A DNA stretch of 64,000 nucleotides. Origin: Ailurus styani (lineage: Eukaryota > Chordata > Mammalia > Carnivora > Ailuridae). Positions 1 to 9,185 of the stretch are shown in pieces. Under the pieces are notes generated by a model. It had not been told where the DNA came from. It made no database searches and was given only the letters and a program-made list of their open reading frames with translations. Both the position numbers and the translations under genes were made by a program. The stretch is from positions 22,434 through 86,433 of the forward strand of contig LNAC01000740.1 in NCBI GenBank assembly GCA_002007465.1. The letters run 5' to 3'. How positions within the stretch are numbered: position 1 is the first letter of the stretch; every line of letters begins with the position of its first letter.

Positions 1-417
1 GGAGAAAGGGGAACCCTCCTACACTGTTGGTGGGAATGCAAACTGGTGCAGCCACTCTGGAAAACAGTATGGAGATTCCTCAAAAAGTTGAAAATGGAGC
101 TACCCTACGACCCAGCAATCGCACTACTGGGTATTTATCCTAAAGACACAAAGGTAGTGATCCTCAGGGGCACGTGCACCCGAATGTTTATAGCAGCAAT
201 GTCCACAATAGCCAAACTATGGAAAGAACCTAGATGTCCATCAACAGATGAATGGATAAAGAAGATGTGGTATATATATACAATGGAATACTATGCAGCT
301 ATCAAAAGAAATGAAATCTTGCCGTTTGCAACAACATGGATGGAACTGGAGGGTATTATGCTGAGCAAAATAAGTCAATCAGAGAAAGACAATTACCATA
401 TGATCTCTCTGATATGA
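1..417 (+). CDS. partial L1 ORF2 protein, C-terminal end
   Basis: The frame is open from the first base (no start codon needed; it enters from the left) for 138 codons to a TGA at 415-417. It encodes the C-terminal segment of the L1 ORF2 protein (endonuclease/reverse transcriptase). The features seen are the H-C-W-W-x-C cysteine-region residues near the start, then [12 protein letters not shown], then [17 protein letters not shown]. There is no internal stop or frameshift, which suggests a fairly young copy. The catalytic endonuclease and reverse transcriptase domains would lie upstream, outside the window. This is a transposon gene fragment, not a host gene. Confidence 0.8.
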   Translation, partial: GERGTLLHCWWECKLVQPLWKTVWRFLKKLKMELPYDPAIALLGIYPKDTKVVILRGTCTRMFIAAMSTIAKLWKEPRCPSTDEWIKKMWYIYTMEYYAAIKRNEILPFATTWMELEGIMLSKISQSEKDNYHMISLI

Positions 418-711
418 GGAACTTGAGGGGCAGGGTGGGGGGTCGTGGGGAGTAGGGAGGGAAAAATAATGAAACAAGATGGATTGGGGAAGGAGACAAA
501 CCATAAGAGACTCCTAATCTCACAAAACAAACTGAGGGTTACTGGGGGGTGGGAGGGTAGGGATAGGGTGGATGGGCTATGGACATTGGGGAGGGTTTGT
601 GCTTTGGTGAGTGCTGTGAAAGATGTAAGCCTGATGATTCACAGACCTGTACCCCTTGGGCATAGAATAAAAAAATAAAATTTATAAAAAAGCTTAAAAA
701 AAAAAAGAAAC
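1..711 (+). mobile_element. L1 LINE 3' end (carnivore-type), continues left of window
   Basis: The end of an L1 second open frame is followed by a GA/GT-rich 3' UTR (418-690) and an A-rich tail ending near 711. The 3' UTR matches the L1 copies at 23410 and 1129 (shared GAGACTC...AAACAAACTGAGG segment). It is inserted in an older L1, whose sequence resumes directly after the tail. The 5' extent lies outside the window, so it cannot be said whether this copy is long or truncated. Confidence 0.9.
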
Positions 712-1110
712 AACCCAAATATCCATCAATAGGAAAATGGCTCAACAGACTATGTCGTATTCATAGTATGCAGCCAGTAAAAGGAGGCCAATCTCTGTAC
801 GTGACCATGAACAGATGTCCAAAACCTTCTGAGAAAATAAAGGTTGAAGAACGATAAGTATGGCACATGATACTACTTCTATTTTTAAACCACAAAGCAG
901 TACTGCACTTCAATATTACCCATGTGTTTGTGTGTATGTGACTGCATACAGAAGTGTGCAGAATGATAAACACCAGAGTTGGAGCAGAGATTGGAGTGAG
1001 GGTCCTGAGATCAAGGTGGAAGATCAAAGAGAACTTCAGCCTAACCTATCCTCTTTTATTTTATAACAAGAAGGATTTTTATACATTACTGGTGTAGCTA
1101 CAAATTAATA
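712..1110 (+). mobile_element. older L1M fragment (ORF2 end / 3' UTR)
   Basis: After the young L1 tail, sequence of the form CCATCAATAGGAAAATGGCT, then GCAGCCAGTAAAA, then GATGTCC resembles the diverged ORF2 end of ancient L1M elements. It runs into 3' UTR-like sequence near 1060-1080 (CTTTTATTTTATAAC). It is heavily mutated with no open frame. The young L1 at 1-711 interrupts it. Confidence 0.6.
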
Positions 1111-1128
1111 AATAGTATCAGTGTTGGT

Positions 1129-1273
1129 TATCCTGTCTCCCCACCCCCCTCCCTTCTGTAACCCTCAGTTTATTTCCCGGAGTCCAGAGTCTCTAATGAA
1201 TTGTTGAACACTACGTCAAAAACTAATGATGTACTATATGCTGGCTAACTGAGAATAAAAAAATTTTAAAAAA
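1129..1273. mobile_element. 5'-inverted (twin-primed) short L1 insertion
   Basis: Bases 1129-1194 are the reverse complement of L1 3' UTR (GAGACT..GGACTCC..AAACTGAGG read on the minus strand). Bases 1195-1273 are the downstream L1 3' UTR in plus orientation (GTCAAAAACTAATGATGTAC) with an A-rich tail. An imperfect 19-bp direct repeat flanks it (1110-1128 and 1297-1315, two mismatches). This arrangement is the signature of twin priming during L1 insertion. Confidence 0.75.
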
Positions 1274-1315
1274 GATAATTGGATTAAGATTGAAAAAAAT
1301 AGTACCAATGTTGGT

Positions 1316-1456
1316 ATTGTGATAGTGTTGTGTGGTGACAGATGGTATCTATACTTATGAGGAGAACAGAGCTAAGCATAGAGATGTGGAATCGCTAATG
1401 TTGTATACCTAAAACTAATATAACGTTGTGTGTCAACTCTACTTCAAAAAAAAAAA
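1316..1456 (+). mobile_element. L1MA-like 3' UTR and poly(A) tail
   Basis: The GACAGATGGTATCTATACTT, GAATCGCTAATGTTGTATAC and CTAAAACTAATATAAC motifs followed by an A-run (about 1446-1457) match the 3' end of L1MA-type elements. It lies directly downstream of the twin-primed insertion and was probably the host sequence for it. Confidence 0.65.
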
Positions 1457-1655
1457 AGTGCTACTGCTGATTTCATTTTTTATTTTTTAAGATTTTATTT
1501 ATTTATTTGACACAGAGAGAGAGATTACAAGTAGGCNCATAACGTTGTGTGTCAACTCTACTTCAAAAAAAAAAAAGTGCTACTGCTGATTTCTTTTTTT
1601 ATTTTTTAAGATTTTATTTATTTATTTGACACAGAGAGAGAGATTACAAGTAGGC
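1420..1655 (+). repeat. 117-bp direct duplication flanking a single N (1537)
   Basis: Bases 1420-1536 and 1539-1655 are near-identical (one clear A/T difference near the SINE tail). They are separated by N at 1537 plus one base. The duplicated block joins the L1 tail to the start of the minus-strand SINEC. It most likely marks overlapping contig ends that were joined without merging, not biology. Confidence 0.85.
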
Positions 1656-1806
1656 AGAGAGGCAGGCAGAGAGACAGGGAGAGGAGGAAGCAGGCTCCCT
1701 GCTGAGCAGAGAGCCCGATGCGATGTGGGCCTCGATCCCAGGACACTGAGATCATGACCTGAGCCGAAAGCAGAGGCTTTAACCCACTGAGCCACCCAGG
1801 CGCCCA
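1600..1806 (-). mobile_element. SINEC (tRNA-derived Can-SINE)
   Basis: Reads TTTAAGATTTTATTTATTTA, then the GA-rich tract, then ATCATGACCTGAGCC, ending in the head complement GCCACCCAGGCGCCC. A 9-bp target-site duplication TGATTTCTT is visible at 1588-1596 and 1807-1815. An extra 5' portion of the same SINE (1481-1536) belongs to the N-associated duplication. Confidence 0.95.
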
Positions 1807-1829
1807 TGATTTCTTATTTTGACAATATA

Positions 1830-2162
1830 CCATGGGAGTGTAAAATACTAACAGTAGGGGAAACAGGGTGACAAGTATACAGGAACTCTGTATTATCTTT
1901 GCAACTTTTCTGTAAAATCTAAAATCATTCCAAAATAAAAAGCGTATTTAAGAAAACTAGTGAAGATAATTGCCTGAAATACAAAAAAGAAAGCATAAAT
2001 AAATTACTGGATATTTATATTATAGATTACTATGCAGCCACAAAATTCAAATCAATAAAATGATATTCTGCCATGAAATGATTCCTAAGATACATACTCA
2101 AGGAAAAAAAAGTCAAGTATCCTAACAATGCCTATGGTACAACCTCAATTATGTGGACAATT
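1830..2162 (+). mobile_element. L1M fragments (3' UTR tail, then ORF2-end-like piece)
   Basis: Bases 1880-1945 have the typical old-L1 3' end: CTCTGTATTATCTTTGCAAC, TTTTCTGTAAAATCTAAAAT, CCAAAATAAAAAG. Bases 1953-2162 resemble the ORF2 end of another L1M (TACTATGCAGCCAC, then CCTAAGATACATACTCAAGG). Both are diverged and without open frames. Confidence 0.6.
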
Positions 2163-2356
2163 ATTTTTTTAAGATTGTATTCATTTATCCATGAGAGACA
2201 GAGAAAGAGAGAGGCAGAGGGAGAAGCAGGCTCCCCTTGGAGCAGGAAGTCCAAAGCAGGACTCGATCCCAGGACCCTGGGATCACCATCTGAGCCAAAC
2301 GGTTAACCATTCACCATCTGAGCAGACAGTTAACAGGCTGAACCATGCAGGCTCCC
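2163..2356 (-). mobile_element. SINEC, older diverged copy
   Basis: Has the AAGATTGTATTCATTTATCC tail complement, GA-rich tract and GATCCCAGGACCCTGGGATC core, ending in a degraded head (GCAGGCTCCCC). An imperfect target-site duplication TATGTGGACAATTA / TATGTGCACAATTA flanks it. A partial internal repeat (ACCATCTGAGC twice) suggests a small duplication. Confidence 0.85.
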
Positions 2357-2441
2357 CTATGTGCACAATTAAATACAGTTTATTAACACACCCAGCATAT
2401 AAATCAATAGAAAAAGGCAGGGAGTCCATATTCTAAACCAG

Positions 2442-2658
2442 GAGTTAGCAAAATTCTATTAGGGCCAGATCAGAAATATTTTCAGCTTGTGGACCATCCA
2501 GTCTTTGTCACAACCATTCAGCTCTACCCTTGGAGCATGAAAACTGCTATAGACAATATATAACTAAAAGGGTATGGCTGTGTTCCAATAAAACTTTATT
2601 CACAAAATTACCTGCAGGATAGATTTGGCCCATGGGCTATAGTTTGCCAACCCTTATT
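2442..2658. mobile_element. hAT-Charlie-type non-autonomous DNA transposon
   Basis: The imperfect terminal inverted repeat pairs CCAGGAGTTAGCAAA at the left with TAGTTTGCCAACCCTT at the right. The interior has GGGCCAGATCAGAAATATTT, GGCTGTGTTCCAATAAAACT and GATTTGGCCCATGGGC. This is the common mammalian 'GGGGTCGGCAAACT...GGCC' hAT MITE. The exact MER name is uncertain. It appears nearly full length. Confidence 0.75.
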
Positions 2659-3752
2659 CCTCTTAGCACTGTTAGCAGAGTGAGAAATGAATTGTTTATT
2701 GCTAAAAAATCATTTACAGCAAAAACGTTTTAATGTATTATTTTCATTTAAAATACTATTAATAAACAGAGTGTCCCACACCAGCATAAAACAGTGTTCA
2801 ATACATTTTGTGTCTTATCCCCTTTCCTGTCCACCACCATCCTGCAGCTAAAATCCCAGAACACCTTCATGGTTAACCTGCCACGCTATTACAATTGCTT
2901 GATCCCCCCAAGCCAGAATGCCATTCAGTTTTGAGATTATGAACCAGGTGCCTGTGTAGGGAACAAGAACACAGCAGGTATCACAGCTCAGCACTGACGT
3001 CAGCTCTAGCTCCCTTATCTGCTTCCCCTCCTGCAGAGGCCTCCTGGGAGGCTCAGTCAGGTATGAGAATCTTCCAGAAATCTCCAGGCCCTCTCAGGGA
3101 GAACGGCTGAGGACTCTGCTAATTGGCAACCAGGCTGAATGACAGTTATATTCGAGAATGATTTGCAAATCGCATTCTCCTCGAGCTTATTAGGGGACTC
3201 ATTAACAGTACAACAGTACATTACTTTCTGAAATTCTGATCTAAGCAGAAAATCAAAATTATTTGTTAAATGACCTAATAAAATTGAATAAAATGTGCTG
3301 AGAAAATGAAAACTGCAATAGATCATCCTGCAGATTTTGGCTAAAAATAGTATCTATTTCCTGTCATTGAGAGGCAGCACTGTGCCCTCCATGCAGCCCC
3401 GGATGGACCCAGTGCGTGACTCAGAGCCTCAATGATCCCATCTGCAGAATGACTCACCAGCAAGGAAGTAAACTGGATGCCAGCAGGAGCCCCAATTCCA
3501 GACTGAGAACCCTATCCCACCTCCCCAAGACCCACCCCCTGAAGCCCACCCAACTCAGGCCTCACCCTTCATCTGTTGCTTCACCTACCTCGGCCACCAC
3601 CTCACTGATCTTCTTGTCCCCTAACTACCCACTCCAACATGGTCTCTACAATAGCTGTCAGAATGCTCCTTCCAAAATGTGAGTCTCACATTCTTACACA
3701 CTCTAGAACATTCTAAGAGTATTGAGTTGCTCAAAGACACAAACTCTATAGC
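2659..3752. other. unassigned intergenic sequence with one palindromic CRE
   Basis: No gene or clear repeat was recognised. It includes an AT-rich part (2690-2790) and a perfect TGACGTCA at 2995-3002. A short C-rich frame at 3416-3682 shows no recognisable domain and is not called. Confidence 0.5.
2995..3002. promoter_or_regulatory. palindromic CRE-like octamer
   Basis: Contains the exact TGACGTCA, the full CREB/ATF site, a CpG-containing palindrome in otherwise CpG-poor DNA. No promoter or transcript is visible nearby, so function is inference only. Confidence 0.3.
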
Positions 3753-3930
3753 AGCGATTCTCAAAGTGTGGCCCCTAGACCAAGAGTATCACCCAGACAA
3801 TTGTTAGAAATGCAAGTTTCCAGGCCCCATCCAGACCTACGGAATCAGAAACTCTCGAGGAGGGGCCCATCAATCTGAGTTTTAACCTCTAGGTGATTCT
3901 GAGGCCCATTCAGGTTTGAGAACCACTGCG
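3753..3930 (+). mobile_element. MER5A hAT-Charlie MITE
   Basis: Reads from CAGCGATTCTCAAAGTGTGG through AATTGTTAGAAATGCAAGTT and ACGGAATCAGAAACTCTCG to GTTTGAGAACCACTGCG. It is nearly complete, with both terminal inverted repeats (CAGYGATTCTCAAA / TTTGAGAACCACTG). Confidence 0.9.
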
Positions 3931-4156
3931 CTAAGGCATGGCACAAAAGAAATGTTGCAGTCTGGTCGTGATCTTCCTAACTTTGCACCCACACTCCCTC
4001 CTCCCTGGCTTCCATCTGTACCCAAGCATGCAGCCTTCTGACCCACCCAGAACAGACTGTGGGTTTGCACAGACCACTTCCTCTGCTGGGAAAGTCTCCT
4101 CCTCTGACTTGGCAAATGCCACCTCCTTCAAAGATGCAGCATTAAAGTATCAATTT

Positions 4157-4278
4157 GGAGCACCTGGGTGGCTCAGTGGGTTAAAGCCTCTGCCTTCGGC
4201 TCAGGTCATGATCTCAGGGTCCTGGGATCGAGTCCCGCACTGGGCTCCCTGCTTCCTCCTCTCTCTCTGCCTACCTGT

Positions 4279-4321
<43 letters not shown>

Positions 4322-4350
4322 GTCAAATAAATAAATAAAAAATAAAAAAA
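4157..4350 (+). mobile_element. SINEC with expanded (TC)n
   Basis: Head GAGCACCTGGGTGGCTCAGT, core GGTCATGATCTCAGGGTCCT, and an unusually long uninterrupted TC run (about 4281-4312) before GTCAAATAAATAAATAAA. The target-site duplication TAAAGTATCAATTT is perfect on both sides, so the insertion is fairly recent. The TC tract is a likely length-polymorphic microsatellite. Confidence 0.95.
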
Positions 4351-5644
4351 TAAAGTATCAATTTTTTTTCCCATGAGAAGAGCCAACGTTCTACTTCGCT
4401 TGCATCATCATCCAAGTTAGGTCCTCTGCTGATGTGAAGAGCAGCCTTTCCTGAGAGCTCCAGGGAGGCCATGCTCTTCATCAGGCCCTGCCTAGCCTTC
4501 TGTTTTCCCTTACTGTCTGCTCAGAGACTGGCTGCCCTACTCAACTGTGAGGAATGGCAGCATAGGGTGGGGGAGGGAACAGGCTCTTCTCAGGACTCAC
4601 ACGGAGTCTGGGAGGGAGTTAGTGCTTAGGAAACGGGTGCATAAAAAAGAATCTTATCAATTTGAGCATATGGGGAAAGCCTCAAAGCCAGTTCATGGAC
4701 ACATCTGGTCTTACATGCTCCCAAAGAGAAAAAGATACTCCGAGCAGCAAGGCCCTCCCCACTACCACCACCACAGAGAGTAGTAGCAGTTCAGCTCCAT
4801 GCCCTGCATGCAAATGATCAAGCTCACACGTGTTTTCAGCGTAAGCTAACAGTTCACTTAGCTGGAAAAGATGTGGGTACGGAGGTGTTGCCAAGCGGTA
4901 GAGTCAGGGTTTGCGGCAGCTAGCAGAGGCCCCCGCGTTCAGCAGCCATCCCTTCTGGGCGTGTGAGACACAGGTGATATGCTTATCAACATAAGACACG
5001 TCTGCACTCATTCAGATTAACAAGAATCAAAATCATCTCTAACAGGAAACATCTAAACCCATTTAATTCTTTCATCTCTTTGAAAACTAGCAGCTTTCCT
5101 GGAGAACATGCTCCATTCGTGAACCCAAAAATCTTTGCATCTGTACCAGTCCCAAGCTCTCAATTGTGGGACCCCAAAAGATGACCCGGCTGAGGTCATG
5201 GGGACCTAAAACCTCAGCCTGAGAATAGAGGAAAAGGCTTTCGTAGCCAACCACTCAAACTTCCCACTAATGCCTGAAAGCTCCCAACTATATTCTCAAC
5301 CAGCAGTGGGCCAATAGCCAGAGTGAGGCTCACCACCCTCCCAAAAGGGAACTCAAGATTTGGCACTGTGTCCTGAATATTCTGGAATGTCACAACTTTG
5401 AGCTGTGAGAAGAAGCTTTAAATGTCATTTAACTCAGTGTTATGGCCACAGATCCCTGAGCTACTATCTAAGAGCTGCTGTCTTTGGTCGGAAAGCCCCC
5501 CCCCCAAAATCAGACATTTGACAAAAATAAGGTTGACCAAGCTGTTCCTTAATTACACATTATATTTTTCTGGAGAAAAAATCACCTGTGAACCCAAGAT
5601 GCCCACAAAAACAGAACACTGACTGCAGGAGGTGCATTGTGCTG
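4351..5644. other. unassigned intergenic sequence
   Basis: No gene, SINE or LINE was recognised apart from a CACCACCACAG patch near 4765. A C-run at 5499-5508 is a simple tract. Short open frames here carry no domain signal. Confidence 0.5.
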
Positions 5645-5790
5645 AAAAGGTGGACACCAATGACCTAATGAAAAGGTCTCATTTTCAGCGACAAGCAAAG
5701 TGAGGCCCAGAGAGAGTAGGTGACTTGCCCAAAGATGGAGTAGATAGATAGATAGATAGATGGAGTAGCAAGCAGCAAGAACTTACTCCT
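5645..5790 (-). mobile_element. MIR fragment with an internal (TAGA)n
   Basis: Shows the minus-strand MIR pattern (TGAGGCCCAGAGAGAG then GTGACTTGCCCAAAG). The (TAGA)n tetranucleotide at about 5741-5760 is embedded, with GATGGAG on both sides of it, suggesting slippage expansion inside the MIR. Confidence 0.65.
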
Positions 5791-5858
5791 CCTACTTCTA
5801 GCCTGGTGCTTTTTCAACAGTTCACCAGCTTTCATGCATAGAACTAGTGAACCCACAG

Positions 5859-6048
5859 GAGAGTAACTCTCAAAGTGTGGTCCCTGGACCAGCAGCATGA
5901 ACATCCCCGGGGAACCTGTTAGAAACTCAAATTTGGGGACCCCCAGAGTTGCTAAATCAGAAATTCTGGGCTCATAGTCCAACCATTTGTGTCTTAACAA
6001 GTCTTTCAGGTGACTCTGATGCCCTGAAGAGTTTGAGCACCACTGCCA
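5859..6048 (+). mobile_element. MER5A hAT-Charlie MITE
   Basis: Contains CTCTCAAAGTGTGGTCCCTG, CAGCAGCATGAACATC, CCTGTTAGAAACTCAAATTT, GTGTCTTAACAAGTC and GAGTTTGAGCACCACTG. The two ends are imperfect inverted repeats. A 156-codon minus-strand frame that crosses it is spurious. Confidence 0.9.
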
Positions 6049-6554
6049 TAGGGAAATAATACCTTTACCACCTGATATTTTTCTCAATCCAGCTTGAAGG
6101 AAGCACCCTGTCCCAATATTAGATGAGGAAATCATATATCACAGTTCACAACTCAGAAGCCATCTTGGAAACAGTCCAAACAGCCCCCTTGGCATAAGTC
6201 CCCTCTATTGCATCGCTGATAAAGAGCCAACCGGCTTTGGCAGGATGCCTCCCCCCCCCCAGGAATGGAAACTCATCACCTCCAATATGCCCTTGCCTTT
6301 ATTGTAAAGCCCTTGGGTTAGAAGTTTCTTCCCTATGGTCAACAAAGACCTGCTCCCCTTAACCTCCACCCTGAACCTATTTCAGCCATGCACCCTCTGG
6401 GTGGCCACACCAGCCCTGTAAACATCCCCTTCATTGAGGCCTCTAAGGCGACTGTTCCATAGCTGCCCCAGCCCCATGGGAGAGCAGTCACTGAGAAGAG
6501 TTGTTGAGTCGATGCCCCAATAATCTCCCTTTCTGGGTCATATAGAAGGAGCGG
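6049..6554. other. unassigned intergenic sequence
   Basis: Around 6260-6420 the sequence (GGAATGGAAACTCATCACCT, GTTAGAAGTTTCTTCCCTAT) faintly resembles an ancient CR1-type mammalian repeat; this is weak. A C-run (about 6251-6260) is present. No gene is seen. Confidence 0.4.
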
Positions 6555-6843
6555 GGTATGGAGGAAAGGAAGAAAGAAAAGAGGAAGCAAGGAAGGAGAG
6601 GGAAGGGGCGCCTGGGTGGCTCAGTGGGTTAAGCCTCTGCCTTTGGCTCAGGTCATGATCTCAGGGTCCTGGGATCGAGGCCCGCATTGAGCTCCCTGCT
6701 CAGCAGGAAGCCTGCTTCCCCCTCTCTCTGCCTGCCCCTCTGCCTACTTGTGATCTCTCTTTTTCTCTGTCAAATAAATAAAATCTTCTAAAAAGAGAAA
6801 AAGGAAGGGGAGGGAAAAAGAAGAAAGAGAAGAGAAAAGGACG
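6555..6843 (+). repeat. purine (GA)-rich tract split by a SINEC
   Basis: Bases 6555-6604 and 6791-6843 are almost pure A/G on the plus strand and were one continuous tract before the SINEC at 6605 inserted. The flanking GGAAGG repeat is the likely target-site duplication. Confidence 0.7.
6605..6790 (+). mobile_element. SINEC
   Basis: Complete head GGGGCGCCTGGGTGGCTCAG to AAATAAATAAAATCTTC tail. It inserted into the purine-rich tract. Confidence 0.95.
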
Positions 6844-7274
6844 GAGATGCCTTTCAAATACTCAGTATTTTGCATTTGACCCACAAAACCACTCTGTGAA
6901 AGAGACAGTATCCTCCACCACTTTAAAGACTGGGAATCGAAAGTTAACGCGGTAAAATAAACCGCCAACGGCCATCCTCAGTGGTGCCTCCCCTCTTAGG
7001 AGGTCCTTCCCTCATCACCGCAAGACCACGGGCGACCATTTCCTATCAGAAGCCTAGGCCTTTAACCACCCCAACAGGTGAATGAACCGCACTTCCTCAG
7101 TCTGTGCACCAAAGCCCTGGCAATGGTGCTCATTGGGCTAGCTGAGGTCACATGCTCATCCTTAAACCAATCACTATGGCCAGGACGGTGCAATGCTTTG
7201 ATTGGCTAGGCCAGGATCATGTGCCCTTGCCGGGTCCAGGGGGTTGCAGCAGCCTCAGTTAAAAGACGCAGGAA
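6844..7274. other. unassigned intergenic sequence
   Basis: Bases 6845-6960 (GTATTTTGCATTTGACCCAC, AAACCACTCTGTGAAAG) may be a degraded MIR-class fragment, but this is weak. The rest is unassigned. Confidence 0.4.
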
Positions 7275-7432
7275 GGGGCGCCTGGGTGGCTCAGTGGGTT
7301 AAAGCCTCTGCTTTTGGCTCAGATCATGATCCCAGGGTCCTTTCTCCCTCTCCCTCTGCCTCCCCCCCACCACTTGTGCTCTCTCTTTCCAATAAATAAA
7401 ATCCTTTTTTTTACAAAAAAATATAATAATAA
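7275..7432 (+). mobile_element. SINEC with internal deletion
   Basis: The head and core are intact to CCCAGGGTCC (7341). The sequence then jumps to TTTCTCCCTCTCCCTCTGCC, missing the GATCGAGGCCCGCATCGG part. The tail is CCAATAAATAAAATCC. Confidence 0.9.
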
Positions 7433-8134
7433 TAGTTAAGGATGAGCCAGAAAGGGAAGGCATGGAGCAGTAGGAAGTTCCAACCAGCACAGATTTATTG
7501 TTAGTGCCCACAACCCCAATCTCAGGGGCCATGGTCGTTCTGTAACCCCCCACCCCCCCACCACCACTGGTGAGTTAGGACACACATCCCATCCCAGGAA
7601 GGAGATCAACATTTGAGACTCTCCTATTTATTCTTCCCGTGTCCGTAATCACTCTTTGAAACTCATTCTTTTTAAATTTCTCAGAAATGCTTCTCCAGGA
7701 TGCTTCATTGGTTAGAGTTCATTGATGTCACTGGCTCCCAGAATGCTTAGCACCAGCTCAGATATGGCCTCCAGACCAGCCAGTGTTTCTCTTTACCGCA
7801 GGAGTGCACAGCCAAAAATACCTTATACAGAAACTGCAATCCCACCCCAATACCAAGTACTCATATAGAGTTACCATATATTTAAAAAGTAACTCACAAC
7901 TTAGAAAATTTAAAACCACAGAATTCTTAGTATTATGAACACATTTTTACAAACTTTTGACTATAAACAATCATGCTTAATCTAATCTTAAAATTGCCTC
8001 CACGTTTAAATACAAAACATTTTATAATTCTGGATTCACTCTTGGGTTTTAAAAAACACTGGCGTATTTGAGCTTTGGGTGTAGCATTTCAGAGCTTCCT
8101 AACAGATTGACAATAAAATCCTTACAGGAAACTT
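7433..8134. other. unassigned intergenic sequence
   Basis: A C-run lies near 7545-7558. AT-rich sequence at 7850-8060 has no recognised repeat or gene. Confidence 0.5.
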
Positions 8135-8324
8135 TTTTTAAAGATTTTATTTATCTATTTGAGAGAGAGTGAAAGAGAGCACAAGTGAAGGAAGGGGCAG
8201 AGGGAGAGGGAGAAGCAGACTCCCTACTAAGCAAGGAGCCAGAAACAGGACTCAATCCCAGGACCCTGCAATCATGACCTAGGCATAAGGCAGACACTTA
8301 ACCTACTGGGCCACCCAGGCACTC
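8135..8324 (-). mobile_element. SINEC, older subfamily
   Basis: Runs from AAAGATTTTATTTATCTATT through CAATCCCAGGACCCTGCAAT to GGGCCACCCAGGCACTCC. The target-site duplication is CTTACAGGAAACTT / CTTATAGGAAACTT (8121-8134, 8325-8338). Confidence 0.95.
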
Positions 8325-8540
8325 CCTTATAGGAAACTTCTATTTAATCTTTCCTTTCACTAAAATAAGAAGAATTAAGATTAAGTTTCTACTTAAAATG
8401 TAGATAAGAGAAAGCATTGAATACCTTCTGATTACTCTCTCTTAACTCCCTGGCTTCGGTTTTTTTGGACAAGTTTAGAGAAGAGGAAACAAAGGAGAAC
8501 AGACCATATTCATTTATCCATTTTTCAATCATTCAACAGA

Positions 8541-8736
8541 TTTTTTTTAAAGATTTTATTTATTTATTTGACAGAGAGAGAGAGCACAAATAGGCAGAGC
8601 AGCAGGCAGAGGGAGAGGGAGAAGCAGGCTCTCTGCTGAGCAGGGAGCCCCCGATGCGGGGCTTGATCCCAGGACCCTGGGATCATGACCTGAGCCGAAG
8701 GCAGGCGTCCAACTGACTGAGCCACCTAGGCGCCCC
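8541..8736 (-). mobile_element. SINEC
   Basis: Complete minus-strand copy, from AAAGATTTTATTTATTTATT to GAGCCACCTAGGCGCCCC. It is flanked by TCAACAG repeats shared with the next SINE. Confidence 0.95.
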
Positions 8737-8746
8737 TCAACAGGTA

Positions 8747-8952
8747 CCCTTTTTTTAAAGATTTATTTATTTACTTGAGAGAGAGAGAGAGGATGGGGGG
8801 TGGGAAGAGAGAGGGAGAGAGGGAGGCTCAAGCAGACTCCACCCTGAGCACAGAGTCTGACATGGGGCTGGATCCCACCACCCTGAGATCATGACCTGAG
8901 CCGAAATCAAGAGTCAGAGGCTTAACTAACTGAGCCACTCAACGGGCGCCCC
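8747..8952 (-). mobile_element. SINEC, older dog-type subfamily
   Basis: Has AAGATTTATTTATTTACTTG, GAGCACAGAGTCTGACATGG, GCCGAAATCAAGAGTCAG and GGGCGCCCC. The AAATCAAGAGTCAG variant marks an older subfamily than its neighbour. TCAACAGATTT follows. Confidence 0.9.
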
Positions 8953-9072
8953 TCAACAGATTTGGGGGTGGGAGGGAGTGGCCACCATGTATTAGGCACG
9001 TGCTGGGTGCTGAGTGTATGCTAGTGAGCAAAACAGATTCCCTCTGCCTTCATGAGGTTATGGTCTAGTACA

Positions 9073-9185
9073 GGGGTCAGCAAAAAATAACTTACAGGCC
9101 AAATCTGGCCTGCCACCTGTTTTCTTATAGCCTGCAAGCTTTTGCATTTGCTACCGGTCCAGGGGCCTCACTTTAAAAACCACTG
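9073..9185. mobile_element. hAT-Charlie MITE fragment
   Basis: AGGGGTCAGCAAAAAATAAC, GGCCAAATCTGGCCTGCCAC and TGTTTTCTTATAGCCTGCAA match the same MITE family as at 2442. It ends in AAAAACCACTG, so the right side is rearranged or belongs to another hAT element. Confidence 0.65.

Larger units (their letters stand above)
8500..9071 (-). mobile_element. L2 LINE 3' end, split by two SINECs
   Basis: TTATCCATTTTTCAATCATT at 8513, then after the two SINECs TGTATTAGGCACGTGCTGGG and GAGCAAAACAGATTCCCTCT followed by CTTCATGAGGTTATG. This is the reverse complement of the L2 3' end. Confidence 0.7.

Noticed and set aside
2191..2436. Arg/Glu-rich frames such as RERERQREK
   Set aside because: Translation of the GA-rich SINEC tract; seen again in other SINECs.
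5741..5760. CRISPR-like or array-like repeats
   Set aside because: The window's tandem repeats are (TAGA)n, (GATA)n, (GAAT)n and (TC)n microsatellites with no spacers; this is eukaryotic DNA.
5665..6135. 156-codon minus-strand open frame
   Set aside because: Made of MER5A and MIR sequence read in reverse.
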